Shown here: positions 12,441 to 23,790 of the stretch, piece after piece
How positions within the stretch are numbered: the stretch's first letter is position 1
Layout: each line of letters starts with the position of its first letter
NCBI GenBank assembly: GCA_963920635.1
Contig: OY987298.1
Coordinates: 53,733,949-53,797,948, forward strand
Length of the DNA stretch: 64,000 nucleotides
DNA from: Pseudeuparius sepicola
Lineage: Eukaryota; Arthropoda; Insecta; Coleoptera; Anthribidae
Direction of reading: 5' to 3'
Notes under the pieces: generated by a model
What the model was told of the DNA's origin: nothing
The model's database searches: none
What the model saw: the letters and a program-made list of their open reading frames with translations, nothing else
Made by a program: the position numbers and the translations under genes

Positions 12441-14829
12441 TTAACCCTTTAAGTCCGGAATTTACTTTTTACAATAAATTTTATTCCAAATACAGAATAT
12501 ACAGTCCCGAATTACATAAAAAAACATAAAATACATTTAAAAAAACTCAAAATATTTAATTAACTCAAAAAATGGTGGTTACACTAAGCAACCAGTAGGA
12601 CTTATTCGCTACTATGATAAATTAAAAAACAATTTCTCTTATCATTCAGGCATAACCCTACACCACATGTTGAACAGCCCCACATAATCCTATGTGCGTC
12701 CTTCTTTGTGCTGCATACTGCACAACGTCTTGATGTACTGTATAGAGGCATATGGGCCACATTTTTAGTTCTTTTTTCTATCGGAACATATTTTTTTTAT
12801 AATGATTTATATTATCATTAGACTTGCGTCCTTTCTTCTTAGGTAAACATCCTGTGCCAATCAATCCTGAAGCAACATTAATTCTAAATTGTTTCAAATC
12901 TGGATCTTTGTTGAAACAAAATGTATGCGTTGACTACTGTTGTGTCCACAAAATGCCAGACTATGCGATGCTACCATTTTTTACTTTTCCTATCTATGGC
13001 GTAACATTTTTTTAATATGTCAGCTTTATCAACTGACCCCATATGTTTATTGTAATCCACAACTAATTTTGGACAATCTATTTCTTGTAATGTGCCATCT
13101 TTATTTCGTCGGTTAGTGGTGACTGCATCTTCGGGATCGTGATAATTCGACAAGAAATGTACGGGCTTCTTATCTTTCCATTTTAGGCACACTAACGTAT
13201 GGTTGGTCATTCGCCAATCATATTGACCCCTGGAAAGTTTCTTGTCGTCTATAAAATCGTCAGGTAAGTATTTCTTCCCCTTCCTTAGAGTTCCGCAACC
13301 ACATATTTTCTCTTGTTTCAGGTCCCATAGTAACGGAACACTAGAAAAGTAATTATCAAAAAATACCCGATGATTTTTGTTTTTCAACTCCTTTTGTTGT
13401 TCTTTGACCACTCGTCCTCCCAAATCTTTTTCAGGCAGATCTCCTATTTTTCCCGTGTATATTTGGAACTCACAAACATAACCAGAATCGTCTGCCCGCA
13501 CCCACACTTTATATCCACATTTAGTGGGTTTTGCCGGCTTATATTGCTTCATGCTTGATCGTCCTTTATATTTTGTCATGCTCTCATCAACGGCTTGAAA
13601 TTCTCCTGGAAGATAGCAATCTTTGTAGATTCTAGAAAGCGTTTCCAAAAGCGGGTCCACTTTATAAAGCTTATTATAATTTGGCTCTCCCTTTTTAGGT
13701 TGCAAGCTGTTATCAGCAAAATGCAGATTACTGAGCAGCCAATAAAATCTATCACGGGGAATAACCTTAGAAATATAAGCATCTCTAATTTCTTCTTGTG
13801 ATGACCAATAGTCTTTTAGGCTAGGAAGTTTTTTTACCCCCATCAGTAAATTTACTCCAAAAAATAGCTTCATTTCCTTGCATGAAGTTGGCTGAAAATT
13901 CCTATTTCCAGTATTAGTACTCTTCGGGGTGGCATATAAATTGGTATGGAATGCTATCGATTCCATCAATTGCTCTGGAAATAAGCACAAAAATATATCT
14001 ACCAGACGTTCGTGTGCATCATCCCTATTTACGCCGCTGGGAGAATCAAAAACAGGTTGTTCTTTTGAAAAATTCTGCTTTGTCCAAGTCACCTGTGAGA
14101 ACGAAATGGTGGTAGTTGGAATTATGCGTAATTTTTCAGCTATGTAAGAAAGTGGTTCATCATCACTATCAATTTCCATGTTTTGTGGTAAAATGCCATT
14201 GGTGTCCTCTTCAAGTTCCAAAAATGTATTTTCATCGCCACGATCATGTGAATAAGATGGTAAATCCTGAATATCCTCATCTTCTGATACATAATCGTCT
14301 GCCAAGGATTCGGTATCAGACGGGATTTCAGATAAAATTGCAAATAATTGGTTGTTATCCATTTGTTCCAATTCTTCAAAATCCCATTTCCGTTTTTCTA
14401 CAATTACACAAAAAATATTGACAACGTTGATATTCCTGGTGGTTACTTTAGGTAACCGTAACCACCATATATTTGAGGTTATAAAACCCAGACCGGTACC
14501 AAAGTTTTTATTTTTTGGGTAAATATACAATCATGCATACATAATATGTTGATACTTACTGGCCATTTCGAATTTCTGAGAATAATTTCACGTTTATCAC
14601 AAAAAAAACGTTTATTATACGTGGAACAATCTTCAACACAAAGTACAATATGCTTTACAGAGAGAACGATGCAAGTGCAGACCGTAAAACATTTTTTTCC
14701 CAATAGATGGCAGCATAGGTATAAAACCAAAGCGGTAGTTGCTCAAAGGCACCAGTAGGATTGAACTAACAAATTTTTTAATCTGTGGTTTCTTGGTCTG
14801 ACCAGTAGGACACAATACCGAGTATTTAA
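12441..14829 (-). mobile_element. piggyBac-like element, decayed
   Basis: A TTAACCCTTT motif at 12441 fits the usual piggyBac terminus (TTAA target followed by CCC). The transposase body lies at 12602-14362 on the - strand. The motif ACCAGTAGGA occurs at 12591 just outside the transposase stop and twice beyond the 5' side (14750 and 14801), so it is probably a subterminal repeat. A TTAA at 14826 may mark the other edge, but no clean CCC-type terminus adjoins it, so the right boundary is uncertain. Confidence 0.6.
12602..14362 (-). pseudogene. piggyBac transposase, broken near the C-terminus
   Basis: The long frame opens at 14530, but the natural start is probably the ATG at 14362 (MDNNQLFAILSEIPSDTES), followed by the acidic N-terminus typical of the family. 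The DDE_Tnp_1_7 core follows with Asp in AVDESMTKYKGRSS, Asp in VFFDNYFSS and Asp in MGSVDKAD. After RKSKKW an in-frame TAG (12971-12973) stands where tryptophan is usual (the next residues read HRIVWHFVDTTVVNAYILF). Two frame changes follow, one near 12880 and one in a T-run near 12793. The final segment is the C-terminal cysteine-rich domain, including RRCAVCSTKKDAHRIMWGC and CSTCGVGLC, ending at a TAA at 12602. The protein would excise and insert at TTAA; this copy is dead as written. Confidence 0.85.
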
Positions 14830-14967
14830 ATACCAAAAAGTAATATTGATTGGAAACTTCCACAGGCAGAATATGATACTAGTTTCTCTTCTGAATGATC
14901 TGTATCAATAACAATACTTTATGACCTAGTATCAATACCAAAAGGTATTTAAATGTCAAATAGTTAT

Positions 14968-15098
14968 TTACATTGCAAGATGCATAAGTCCACTTTTTTG
15001 GCCGAGGAGGTTGTTTAAGGGCCGAGGCAACGCCCGTGTTGCCTCGGTCCATAAAAACCTCCGAGGCGAAAAAAGAGCTTACGCATCGTGCAATGTAT
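14968..15098. repeat. ~130 bp near-perfect hairpin (MITE-like)
   Basis: TTACATTGCAAGATGCATAAG pairs with CTTACGCATCGTGCAATGTA, and the inner GGCCGAGGCAACGCC pairs with the GTTGCCTCGGTCC and CCTCCGAGGC blocks. Almost the whole segment folds on itself. There is no coding capacity. It may be a tiny foldback transposon; if transcribed it would give a long hairpin RNA. Confidence 0.6.
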
Positions 15099-15276
15099 TA
15101 TATTTTTCCTGATTCCGACAAGTTCCTATTAGGTATAATAGGTGATTTTAATTAAACGCTATAGAGTAGATTGTAATTCAAAATAACCATTGCTCAATTA
15201 CTAAAAATTAAAATCAGTAATAAATATAAGAAGTACAATGTCGCGATAATAAAAAAAAAATAAAACAAACTTGAGT

Positions 15277-15356
15277 TTTGTGTGGGAATCGAACCCATGA
15301 CCTTCGGTTTACTATCTGGACGCTTTTAACCCAGCGCTACGACATCCACTGCTGCC
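15277..15356 (-). repeat. tRNA-like SINE head (pol III boxes)
   Basis: On the - strand the segment carries GGGTTCGATTCCC (15284-15296), a near-canonical B box, preceded about 35 bases upstream by TAGCGCTGGGTTA, which fits an A box loosely. The T-arm stem pairs GTGGG with CCCAC, but the anticodon region does not fold as a normal tRNA. It is followed on that strand by an A/T-rich tail. This looks like a tRNA-derived SINE head rather than a working tRNA gene. Confidence 0.5.
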
Positions 15357-15559
15357 TGAATTTGCTATTAGACGCATTATTTGACACTGAAAAATATAAT
15401 ATCCTTATTCTTAATTTTTCTTTGGCATAATTGGTAATTACAAGTGCGCTATTGAGTCCCTTATACGAGCTGCCGCTATTACTTGGATTGACATGATACA
15501 TATTTTTATTGTATCATGTTAGATTGAGTATATTATACCCGTATGATAGACGATAGTCG

Positions 15560-15790
15560 AACGCTCCGCTCTCTGCTTTATACCCAGCATGCACCAGACT
15601 AAGGGAGCCACTTTATCATTGACTGACGTATTAATAAAGACTGCTCACGGCTGTCATGTTTGACAGTTCTCTGGCTCACCATGCGCTTCCCGGAGACAAA
15701 ATACGCTTTAAAAGGCGCTTTAAATCGGCGCGGCCGCTTGCTTTCGCATCTGTCCGTTAATCTGTGACAATACATTGAATCTACATTTTG
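15560..15790. repeat. Dispersed repeat fragments (MITE of 41552-41737 family, and 5985-6234 family)
   Basis: The sequence 15615-15715 matches the short foldback element at 41552-41737, sharing AAAGACTGCTCACGGCTGTCA and the TGGCTCACCATGCGCTTCC block. The adjoining 15735-15790, read on the - strand, resembles 7985-8045 (ACAGATTAAC followed by CAGATGCGAAAG). These are fragments only, with no gene. Confidence 0.45.
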
Positions 15791-16499
15791 CTCTTGGTCT
15801 ACACCTGCAGCAGGCTAGAGCTTTTTGAAGCTCTGCTACTGCAGAAAAATATCATTTATACTAAAGGGCACCAGGATCCAACAAAAATACAAAAAAAAAA
15901 ACTTAAAGAACTAAATATTTTTATTTTGTCATGTGGGCTCAATTCAAGCAATAAAAATTACAATTAATTTGGATATTATTGTATTTTTGCCACTTTGTTC
16001 ACAATGTTGTGCTTTCTCTGCATTTCTTCAAAACTTTATTGTGTTGAGCCAATGGCAGATAGTTACTTGACGATATTGAAAAAAAAAAAAATTCGATCAC
16101 ACTAGTAAAGTGCCCTTACTGTAGGATTCATGACAAAATGATCTTAAGGAAATTTGTACAGAATGAAAAAACATAAAAAAAGTGAAAAATTCAAAATCCT
16201 ATGCCTACTTTAATTTTTTCTTGACAGTACTCATATTTGAACGAATAAAAGATTTTAAAAACAGTAATTAGACAAAATATATCCTAAAAAAAATCGACCA
16301 ACTGAAACGAGTTGATGCGTGCATTTAAAATAGTCCTTGGGCCCATGCCTAATTTTTTTTATTACCTCACCGTTGAGGCTTTGTATTTGTGTTCTTTATG
16401 TCCACTTGGACAACTTCTGACATAAGAAAATTCCCAGTGGCAGGGCATTTTTTTTTACCCTTTTGAACTTTTAAAGTCGTCCGACAATGGGATTTCCCG

Positions 16500-17390
16500 T
16501 TGGGTTACCACTTACACACTCTCAGGCGGACTGTCCGGTTGGCCTGCACAGGCCAAGTCTGTGCAGGCGGACTTAAACAATCTCTTGCATCTACACGATA
16601 CAGGCCAACTGTCAGGATCAGTTTCGTTTCGGCTTTCCAGTAAAAATGTTATTTATGCAAGATATGAATTCTGACGAGTTGTTGTTGATTGCAGCCACTG
16701 TAGTGCTCAATAACATGATAGAGGAAGGAAGAACGCATATTAAGAACAGACGAAGAATATGGGCTAAGGGCGGGTTATTAAAAAGAGGACAGTTTTCTCA
16801 CGTAAATCTTTTGGCAGAACTGAAGATAGAAAAGCAAGATTGGTTTAATTATTGACTACAAATCATGTATCAGTGTAAAGGTTTATTAAAAAAACTATTT
16901 GATTTATTTTTTCATAAACAAGGATTTTCCAGATAAATTTCAATAAACTCCTCCAAAAATATGTCTTTCCTATTATTGCTTTCCATGTTGTTGACTGAAG
17001 AAGCGGCCTCACGCTGTGTCCACATGCTCAGTTCACTCATTTTTCTCCAGCACTATACACCATGAACATGAAAATTAATTTAACCCCCGGTTTTTAAATG
17101 GCCTGTGCAGTGTGCAGTCTATATCTGTGCAGGCCCGGAGAGGCTGCCCGTTAGTGCGTGAGGTTTTTCCGGTGGCCTGCACAGTCCATATCTGTGCAAG
17201 CCGCCGCAGAGGCAGCCTGTAAGTGTGTATTGGCCCTTCAGAAGTCTGTCCGGTTGGGCTGCCATATCTCTGGCGGCCTTGTACAATCCGTCAGCCGTGC
17301 ATACACACACAAAGGTTCGCCTGCACAGACTTGGCCTGTGCAGGCCGGCCGAACAGAGCCCGCCTGAGCATATGTAGGGGCCTTTAGGGG
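16500..17390 (+). mobile_element. PIF/Harbinger-like remnant with GC-rich inverted ends
   Basis: The left end (from about 16503, including CCTGCACAGGCCAAGTCTGT) is inverted at the right end (17316-17388, including ACAGACTTGGCCTGTGCAGG). Variants of the CTGTGCAGGC motif recur inside at about 17100-17200, suggesting a second nested relative. A short frame inside resembles the start of a Harbinger transposase. The bulk of the transposase is absent, so the element is non-autonomous. Confidence 0.6.
16646..16855 (+). pseudogene. N-terminal fragment of a PIF/Harbinger transposase (HARBI1-like)
   Basis: The 69-codon frame contains DELLLIAATVVLNNM followed by a basic stretch and RIWAKGGLLKRGQFSHVNLL, ending KQDWFNY. 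The order (acidic and hydrophobic start, Arg-rich turn, W..xxLLKRG, then xLLxELKxEDxxxF) is that of the N-terminus of HARBI1-type transposases. The catalytic DDE part, which should follow the F of WFNY, is missing: a stop comes immediately. I infer a deletion derivative. Confidence 0.5.
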
Positions 17391-17597
17391 TGTCACAGAT
17401 GTTTTTTTTTCACAGCTGATTTTTTCAGGATCGTTTAATAAAAATATGTAAAATCAAGTTGTAACCTTTTCCGACAACAATTTTCGGGAAGTTCTGTCGT
17501 CGGACGGCCTTAAATGTTTGAAAGGGTCCCAAAGAAAAAACGCCCGGCCACTGAGAATTTTCTTATGTCAGAAATTGTCCAAGTGGACAACATAAAA

Positions 17598-18062
17598 ATT
17601 TGAAGGCGGAGAATTCCTAGAATAGATTTGTAGGAAATCGTAAATATTAATACAGATTTCAGTGGCGTGCTTGGAGAGTAATTGCACAGAAATAAATTAC
17701 GAGTGAGGAATTTTATTAAAAAGTAATTTAAATAATTATTGGCAATAAATAATATATTTAATATCTTACACAACTATTAAGTATAATAATTTACAATTAC
17801 TATTGGTAATATTTGTCAATCTGATGCATAGTCACTAACATCGTCATCGGAGGAGTCACTTTCGGAATTAGTAATAATTAGCTGTTCTGTAATTATGTCT
17901 ATATTAATTTCATTTTGTAAGTAGGTACTTGTCTTCGGTTTTGATAACATAACACAGTATTTTCCAATTGTTGCTATGCTGCTGTGTGAAATGGGCCAGT
18001 GCAGGTGGGTTTTCTGGGTATTATTTACAAACTACTTCCTAGAATTGTCGGCCTTCAAATTT
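17598..18062 (-). mobile_element. Insert with short inverted ends inside the foldback arm; acidic C-terminal-like frame
   Basis: AATTTGAAGGCGGAGAATTCCTAG (split here as ends near 17598) pairs with CCTAGAATTGTCGGCCTTC near 18040-18062. Inside, on the - strand, a frame of about 45 codons (about 17819-17954) ends in an acidic tail ESDSSDDDVSDYASD, which looks like the C-terminus of a transposase or another nuclear protein. I do not recognise the family. Confidence 0.4.
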
Positions 18063-18674
18063 TGTATGAACTATATACAGTCTCAACGGTGAGGTAAAAA
18101 AAAATTTCTAGGCATGGCCCGAGGACTATTTTAAATTCAAACAAAAGCTCGTTTCAGTTGTTCGATTTTTTTTTAGGTTATATTTTGTGTTTATACTACT
18201 GCCTTGAAAATCGTTCAAAAATGTGAGTATTATCAAGAAAAAATCAAAGTAGGCTTGGATTTTGAAATTTTCACTTTTTTTGTTTTTCATTCTGTACAAA
18301 TTTAAATTTCCTTAAAATCATTTTGTCATGATTAAGGGTACTTTACTAGTGTGATCGAATTTGTTTTTTTTTCTTCAATATTTCCAAAGCATATTCATGA
18401 ATTTTTTACTGAGATTAACCACAAATTAGTTTCAAAACAAGCAAGGTTGAACCCCAGAAACTCACATTTTGACTCAAAATTTGTTTGGGGACACATTGTA
18501 GGTACGAGCTATGATAAAATTTGGGTGCAATCAAAAGTTACTGAGCGAAGGAGGCGCTTGCAAGCAGCTTCATAAAAAGAGGCCGGCATCACTAACTAGC
18601 TGACAGTAAGCGCATGCATGTGCTTTGGTGACAGAGAGTGCGCACATGTATATTTGGTTTTAAAAGAATACGAA

Positions 18675-19392
18675 TGTGACACATGTAAACCCCATCTATT
18701 GCTGGAGGGCCGGTCCAAAATATCTCGATAAAGAGGCATTTTTCAGACACCTTTATTGAAAAAGTTTTCTTTTTTATAGAGCTTTGTGTAAAACACATTT
18801 GAGATTCATGACCTAATTTTCGAGATATTTTTGAAAAACCCGAGAACTTCCAAAATGTCTTCGGCTTTTTCATTTCAAGAGTTACCGAAAAAATTTCCTA
18901 ATAAAATTTGTGGGCAAAACTGATCGCTATACTACTTTGTATACTACTTTATTAGAATTTAGAAAAATTCCAGAGTTTAGTGGTTGCTCTTTAAGAACCC
19001 ACCCAAAAAAATGTGCTGATCGGTCATGCGTAGCCCTAAATGCTGTACTTTCCTGTTTTAGATATTTTTTCACACATTATAAATTGATCATTTTTTTTTA
19101 AGTGCTAAGAGAGTACCCACTAAACCATAGCATTTTTCAAAATTCTGATAAAGTAGGCTTAAAGTAATCAGTTTTGCCCACAAATGTCATTGAGAAATTT
19201 TGTCATTTACTTTTGAAAGAAAAAAGTCACAAGCCGAAAAAGTTTCAGCAATTTTCGAGTTTTTCCTGATTCTCGAATATGTTCTTACACAAAGTTAGAC
19301 CACCAAAAAAAACAATTTTTTCTTTTAAATAAATTTCTCCAAAAAATGCATATTTGTCAAGTTAATCTCGAGTGGCCCGCCATCAATATACA
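18675..19392. mobile_element. Foldback element with ~270 bp inverted arms
   Basis: The outer ends read ATTGCTGGAGGGCCGG (about 18700) against CTCGAGTGGCCCGCCATCAAT (ending about 19392). Arms match through the AAAACTGATC/CAGTTTTGCCCACAAA blocks near 18910 and 19160. There is no gene in the spacer. The sequence right after it (CACGGTGAGTCGGAATG, 19391) looks like a lone end of another TA-type element. Boundaries are approximate. Confidence 0.5.
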
Positions 19393-21906
19393 CGGTGAGT
19401 CGGAATGTATAGTAAATATTTTAAAAGGGTGTTCGGCAGGTGGTTTTAAGGGGGGCCTTTCATATAAAATTTTTCGATTTGGGCTTTCCTTGCCAAGTTA
19501 TTCGGGTCTACAAGGTGACCCAAAAGTATTTTTTTTATTTATATCTCAATAACGGCACTACTTAAAAATTTGAAATGTGGTATGTGTTATCTACTTACTG
19601 GAAGACGCCTTAGGGTAGTTTATTCATTTACACCGTGCCCTAAAAAAAGGATAAAAACTAACAACCCCTATTAATTTTTTTGCTCAAACTTTTTTGAGGT
19701 TATCACTATGGAAACTCGACTGAGGGAAGAGCCGGCCCTGCATTCCACTCCCTGAACACTCAAAATATTTTTTAATGGGGAATTTTCAGTTGAACTTATT
19801 TGAACCATTAGTTTCAGCTGATGTTATTACAACCATTTCCAGATGCAGCTTTATAATTAATATAAATTAATAATAAATTAATTAGAAGGAACATTTTCCA
19901 GTACGGTTCATATAATTTCTTCTAATTTGACATTTATCTCACATAAAGTTGTAACTTTCATATATGTGTCATCTGGCAAAATTTGTTCCCAGCATGCCTG
20001 ACTAGTTCAACATTGCAATCGACTAATCAATTTTAAAGTTTTAATCATATTAAGAGGCTACGATACTTATGAAATCCGCCCGAAGTGCCCGGCTCAATTC
20101 AAGACAAACGTCGCTCGATTAGATATGCCTATCCTTTTCCTTTCTCTAGTCCCCACGACTCCCCACTCCAGCCTGCCCCTTCACAGTGCTTCGACTGAGG
20201 CAGGGCGCTACACTGAGAAAAGTCTGTCTCTTTGTAAAAAAAACCTGTTTAATTCAATATGAGATATTATTCCTCAAACTCAAGCAGAAGCTTTTTTGTA
20301 ACTAACAATAATCAATTCAATTACAATTGATATTGAGTTCTAATGAATACTTTAAATGTAATATTTCATTTCAATCAATACCATGTCATGTTCTGGAATT
20401 GATTCTATAATACTTCTTTTCTAAGCAAATTTTTTTCTCAGAACAAAATAACGTTTAATTTGAGGCCTCATGTTGTTGAATTGAATAGGGGTACATTTAA
20501 CTGTCCATTATTATACTGAAATTACAACTACTGTCATTGAATTTTTGCTGGATTTGTAATAATTGTGGGTACTAATATCAATTATAATTATTAGTAAAGA
20601 TCATATTATTGCCTGAATGATGTGTAAAATGCAAATCAAGTTGCTATGCAGCAACTTGTAATTGACAAAAACAGAAATGTTGCAGATGAGATCAATAAAT
20701 TAATAACATTTAATTTTAGTGGATACAATAGTTCTAGTAACCCCCAGTTTATTAATAGCTCTTCTATTGCCATTCACTTGCACAGTGTTCATTATGACTA
20801 CGAACGATATAGAGTGTAGGGTTGATTCAAAACCTTAACTGAGAAATTTGCCATCATTCGTTTTGGTAAATTGCTCAGTCAAGGTCACAGTTTTTTTTAC
20901 TAACGTGTTTGTAATAGGAGATTTAGTTCAGTCGAGTAAAAAGTACTTAATTCAATCTAACTTGTATTTGACATGAATTCTAATATGTAATTCTAATAAT
21001 TTCTTGAATACCATAAAAATTGAAAAACATGATTTACTGATTATATTGATGAATATAAAAGTTTCAATTAAGTTGCTTTGTTCATCCAATGAATTATAAT
21101 GTTTTTTCAGTTGCTTCTGGGGTACTCTTATATAGTTTGGAGTAGTCCGAGGGCGAGAATTATTATTATTTAAATAAAATAAATTTAATTGTTTAAATAA
21201 AACATGAGACATTTTAAAACCGAGGTTATGCTTTCCTTGTAGTATGCCAATTTTAGTATCGAAGTGGCAATACGTCTTCTTAACGGAAATTAAACTATTT
21301 TAAACTTATTGGTTCATCTGCAATTACGACGAAAGTATAGATTATATTGTTGGGACCACATGGATTTGCTTGTATATTTAAAGTAATGTAAAAATGACTA
21401 TATACACGAACTCACTAAAATCACAACAGTCTTTTTTTCTGTGTAGATAATATGAAATAATAAGTGGGGAGCCGGCCGCCGCTGACGGGACACGGACACA
21501 CGAGTCTCGCCGATGCCGACGAAGCGCGAATATATATTTAAAAACGGCGGAAGCCTGTTTGCTTTATTGCAAAAATGATATTTTTTGGGAGTTATTCAGG
21601 GCGTTCACTTTTCGTTTTTACTATTATTTCACAGGTGTTAAAAATCATTTTGATATCAGCAAAGGTGCATACTATGAAGGATTCGTGTATAAAAAACTTC
21701 TGTAATTGCTCAATTATAAAATCTAAATTAACGATTCGATTACCCAATTCTTCTTGAACCACATTAGGGTCAGTTGAACATCTATCAATGCTTGATTGGA
21801 TAATTGTTCTGCATAATAGTGTTGCTACGACTAGGCAAGTGTCTAAAGTCTACTTCTATAAAATGTTCTATATCTATCTATCTAATCTAATTGAAAACTT
21901 TCTACC
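19393..21906. other. Gene-free intronic stretch
   Basis: No gene is recognisable here. There are two GC-richer islands, 20070-20220 and 21470-21560 (containing CCGGCCGCCGCTGACGGG), that differ from the AT-rich surroundings and may be fragments of other repeats. The frame at 20952-21212 on the - strand has low-complexity, AT-driven composition and is not supported as a gene. Confidence 0.4.
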
Positions 21907-22372
21907 CTGTAAGAGTTCATTTTAGAGGGATTGGAAGTGAATAGGCCCTATTATATCACAACTATTATTTGTTTATTTAAAAACAGTAAGCGGTTTCGTT
22001 AATCTATAAAATTACATCATCAAGGACTACAATATAAGATTTAAAAAAGTAAATAAATAAATAAAGGATAATCACTTATAGTCTAAGAGCTTGCAGAAAA
22101 TTTGGAGGAGATACTTAAAAAAAGATAATAATGATGTAAATGTTTTTAATGGTTTCAACTTTGACTTGTGGCTGAATGTATATATTTCAAATATATAATG
22201 GCTAGGTAAGTAAAGGTTCTTTATTTATTTATGCATATACATATACCTACTACCTGCTCTGAGGATGTAGGTAAATTTATAGAGTTACGAAACCGGTCTC
22301 CTTTTTTAAATAAAGTAATAGTTGTGAGATAATAGGAGCTATTAATTTCTAATCCCTTGTAAATGTTCCATT
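21907..22372. mobile_element. Foldback element with ~115 bp inverted ends
   Basis: The left block (GGGATTGGAAGTGAATAGG... through CGGTTTCG, about 21925-22000) is inverted at 22270-22365 (GAAACCGG ... CTAATCCC). The shared internal motif is CACAACTATTA. The spacer is AT-rich with no gene. Confidence 0.55.
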
Positions 22373-22465
22373 CAAAGCCCTATTTTTCCCAGAAAGTTTG
22401 TTTCTCAAACCCTATGCACCTGCCACTACTACTTATACCTAGGTATACCTAAATCCGAATAATAA

Positions 22466-22711
22466 GTGTGCAAAATATGTGTTAGTACCACAGTAGCCCT
22501 GTCTCAAATTCTGGGAATCCTATTAGGTACGGGAATAAAAGCACACAAGCCCACAAATTACTCCTATTGGTTTCACTGTGACAGTTGTGACATCATTATC
22601 AAACATTGTCCTGACTGCCGTTCAGTTTCAGAACCTTCTGACAAATCTGAATTATCGAACCTCCTAGAAAATGTATTAAAATGTCGTAAATTCGACAGAC
22701 TGGAACAATAA
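22466..22711 (+). CDS. Unrecognised small zinc-knuckle-like frame; possible LITAF-domain relic
   Basis: A frame of about 81 codons carries CKIC near its start and HCDSC..HCPDC near residues 48-60. The spacing of about 45 residues between the first CxxC and the final CPxC, with a hydrophobic stretch between, is reminiscent of LITAF-like domains, but the match is weak. There is no ATG in frame and a stop codon lies just upstream, so if real it is an exon or a fragment. The terminal stop overlaps an AATAAA. It sits inside the kinase intron on the same strand, which argues for a relic or chance frame. Confidence 0.25.
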   Translation: MCKICVSTTVALSQILGILLGTGIKAHKPTNYSYWFHCDSCDIIIKHCPDCRSVSEPSDKSELSNLLENVLKCRKFDRLEQ

Positions 22712-23790
22712 AATGTACTATTTTTATTTTGCCCGATTTTCAACTCCAATGACTTTCGAACAATCTTCTAACGGACAAGTTTCTAAAACTGACTGGATGT
22801 CAGATTTATCATCGTTCTCTCTGGAAAGTATATAAATTAGCTTTTATCATGCAGCGATTTGACACAATAATCGTATTACATAGGATATTATTCGTTTTCA
22901 AAAAAGCTTCACATGACCCATTTATTTGACAAAAATATTGCTTTTACCTATCACATTTTTAAGTAAACATCAAGCGCATAATATGGTCTAGAATTTAAAT
23001 TTACTCTTTTTGCACGACCAGGCCATTTTATGCCCTAGGGATTAAACCATTTTACACAAAAGCAAACAGTACTTTGTGAATAATAATTATTTATTTATTA
23101 TTCCTGAAGGAATAATAATAATGAGTATTATATATGTCAGTCGACATACATAATGTCGCGGTAGAAAATATTTTCTTCACCTTCGGGTACTCGGAAAAAT
23201 AAATATTTGCTAATATTCAAAACAAGCGAAACACAAATAAGGGAGACTAATAAAATGAAATACGAAACATCTGATATCGATTGAAAGTTCCCCTGACGTG
23301 GTTCCTGAGCCCGCCCGCCCACTTATCTCCGTACGTCTAATTCCTGCTCGGATGCCCAATTCACGGATCATTTTATTGCCGGGCAATGGGTTCGTAGTTT
23401 TCAAATCATAGCCAAACGAACAAACGTATCGACTTGAAAGCAGTCTTAAAATAATGTTATTGAATGCCTCAATCGTCGTTGTGTCTTTCGAATTATTTTT
23501 GAGCGGCGGAAATACTCGAAATTCTTAACCGAATATAGTCGAATTTCGGGTATGTTTGGCATTTTTTTTTCACAGTGTCGCATTAGTCCTGCACAGTTCG
23601 TGATACACAACGACGATTCTTCATAGTTTTATCTAAGCCACAAAAAAAAATCAAGTGAAAATATTAAGAAATGCAAGTAGGACATGTAAACTACGAAACC
23701 CTTGCAAATGGGGGGTATCGTAGCGCCTTAACCCAAATATTGAAGAACTTGAAACAACTCATTATTTGTATGATTTATTATTCTTTGCAG

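Larger units (their letters stand above)
16050..18370. mobile_element. Large foldback element with interrupted inverted arms
   Basis: The left arm from about 16087 (ATTCGATCACACTAGTAAAG) is matched inverted near 18361 (CTTTACTAGTGTGATCGAAT). Arms continue inward through a GACAAAATGAT block, a CCTCACCGTTGAG block (16367 against 18085) and a TGTCCACTTGGACAA block (16399 against about 17580). The centre is occupied by a Harbinger-like remnant (16500-17390), and the right arm is split by a smaller inverted-end insert (17598-18062). This is a nest of at least three elements. Outer boundaries are approximate. Confidence 0.6.

Noticed and set aside
14363..14530. Upstream extension of the piggyBac frame to 14530
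   Set aside because: The extra 56 residues lack the acidic N-terminal character and include sequence likely to be element leader; the ATG at 14362 fits better.
15277..15356. Functional tRNA gene
   Set aside because: The B box and T arm fit, but the anticodon arm and acceptor stem do not fold properly.
20952..21212. 86-codon - strand frame
   Set aside because: AT-driven composition, no motif, inside an intron of repeats.
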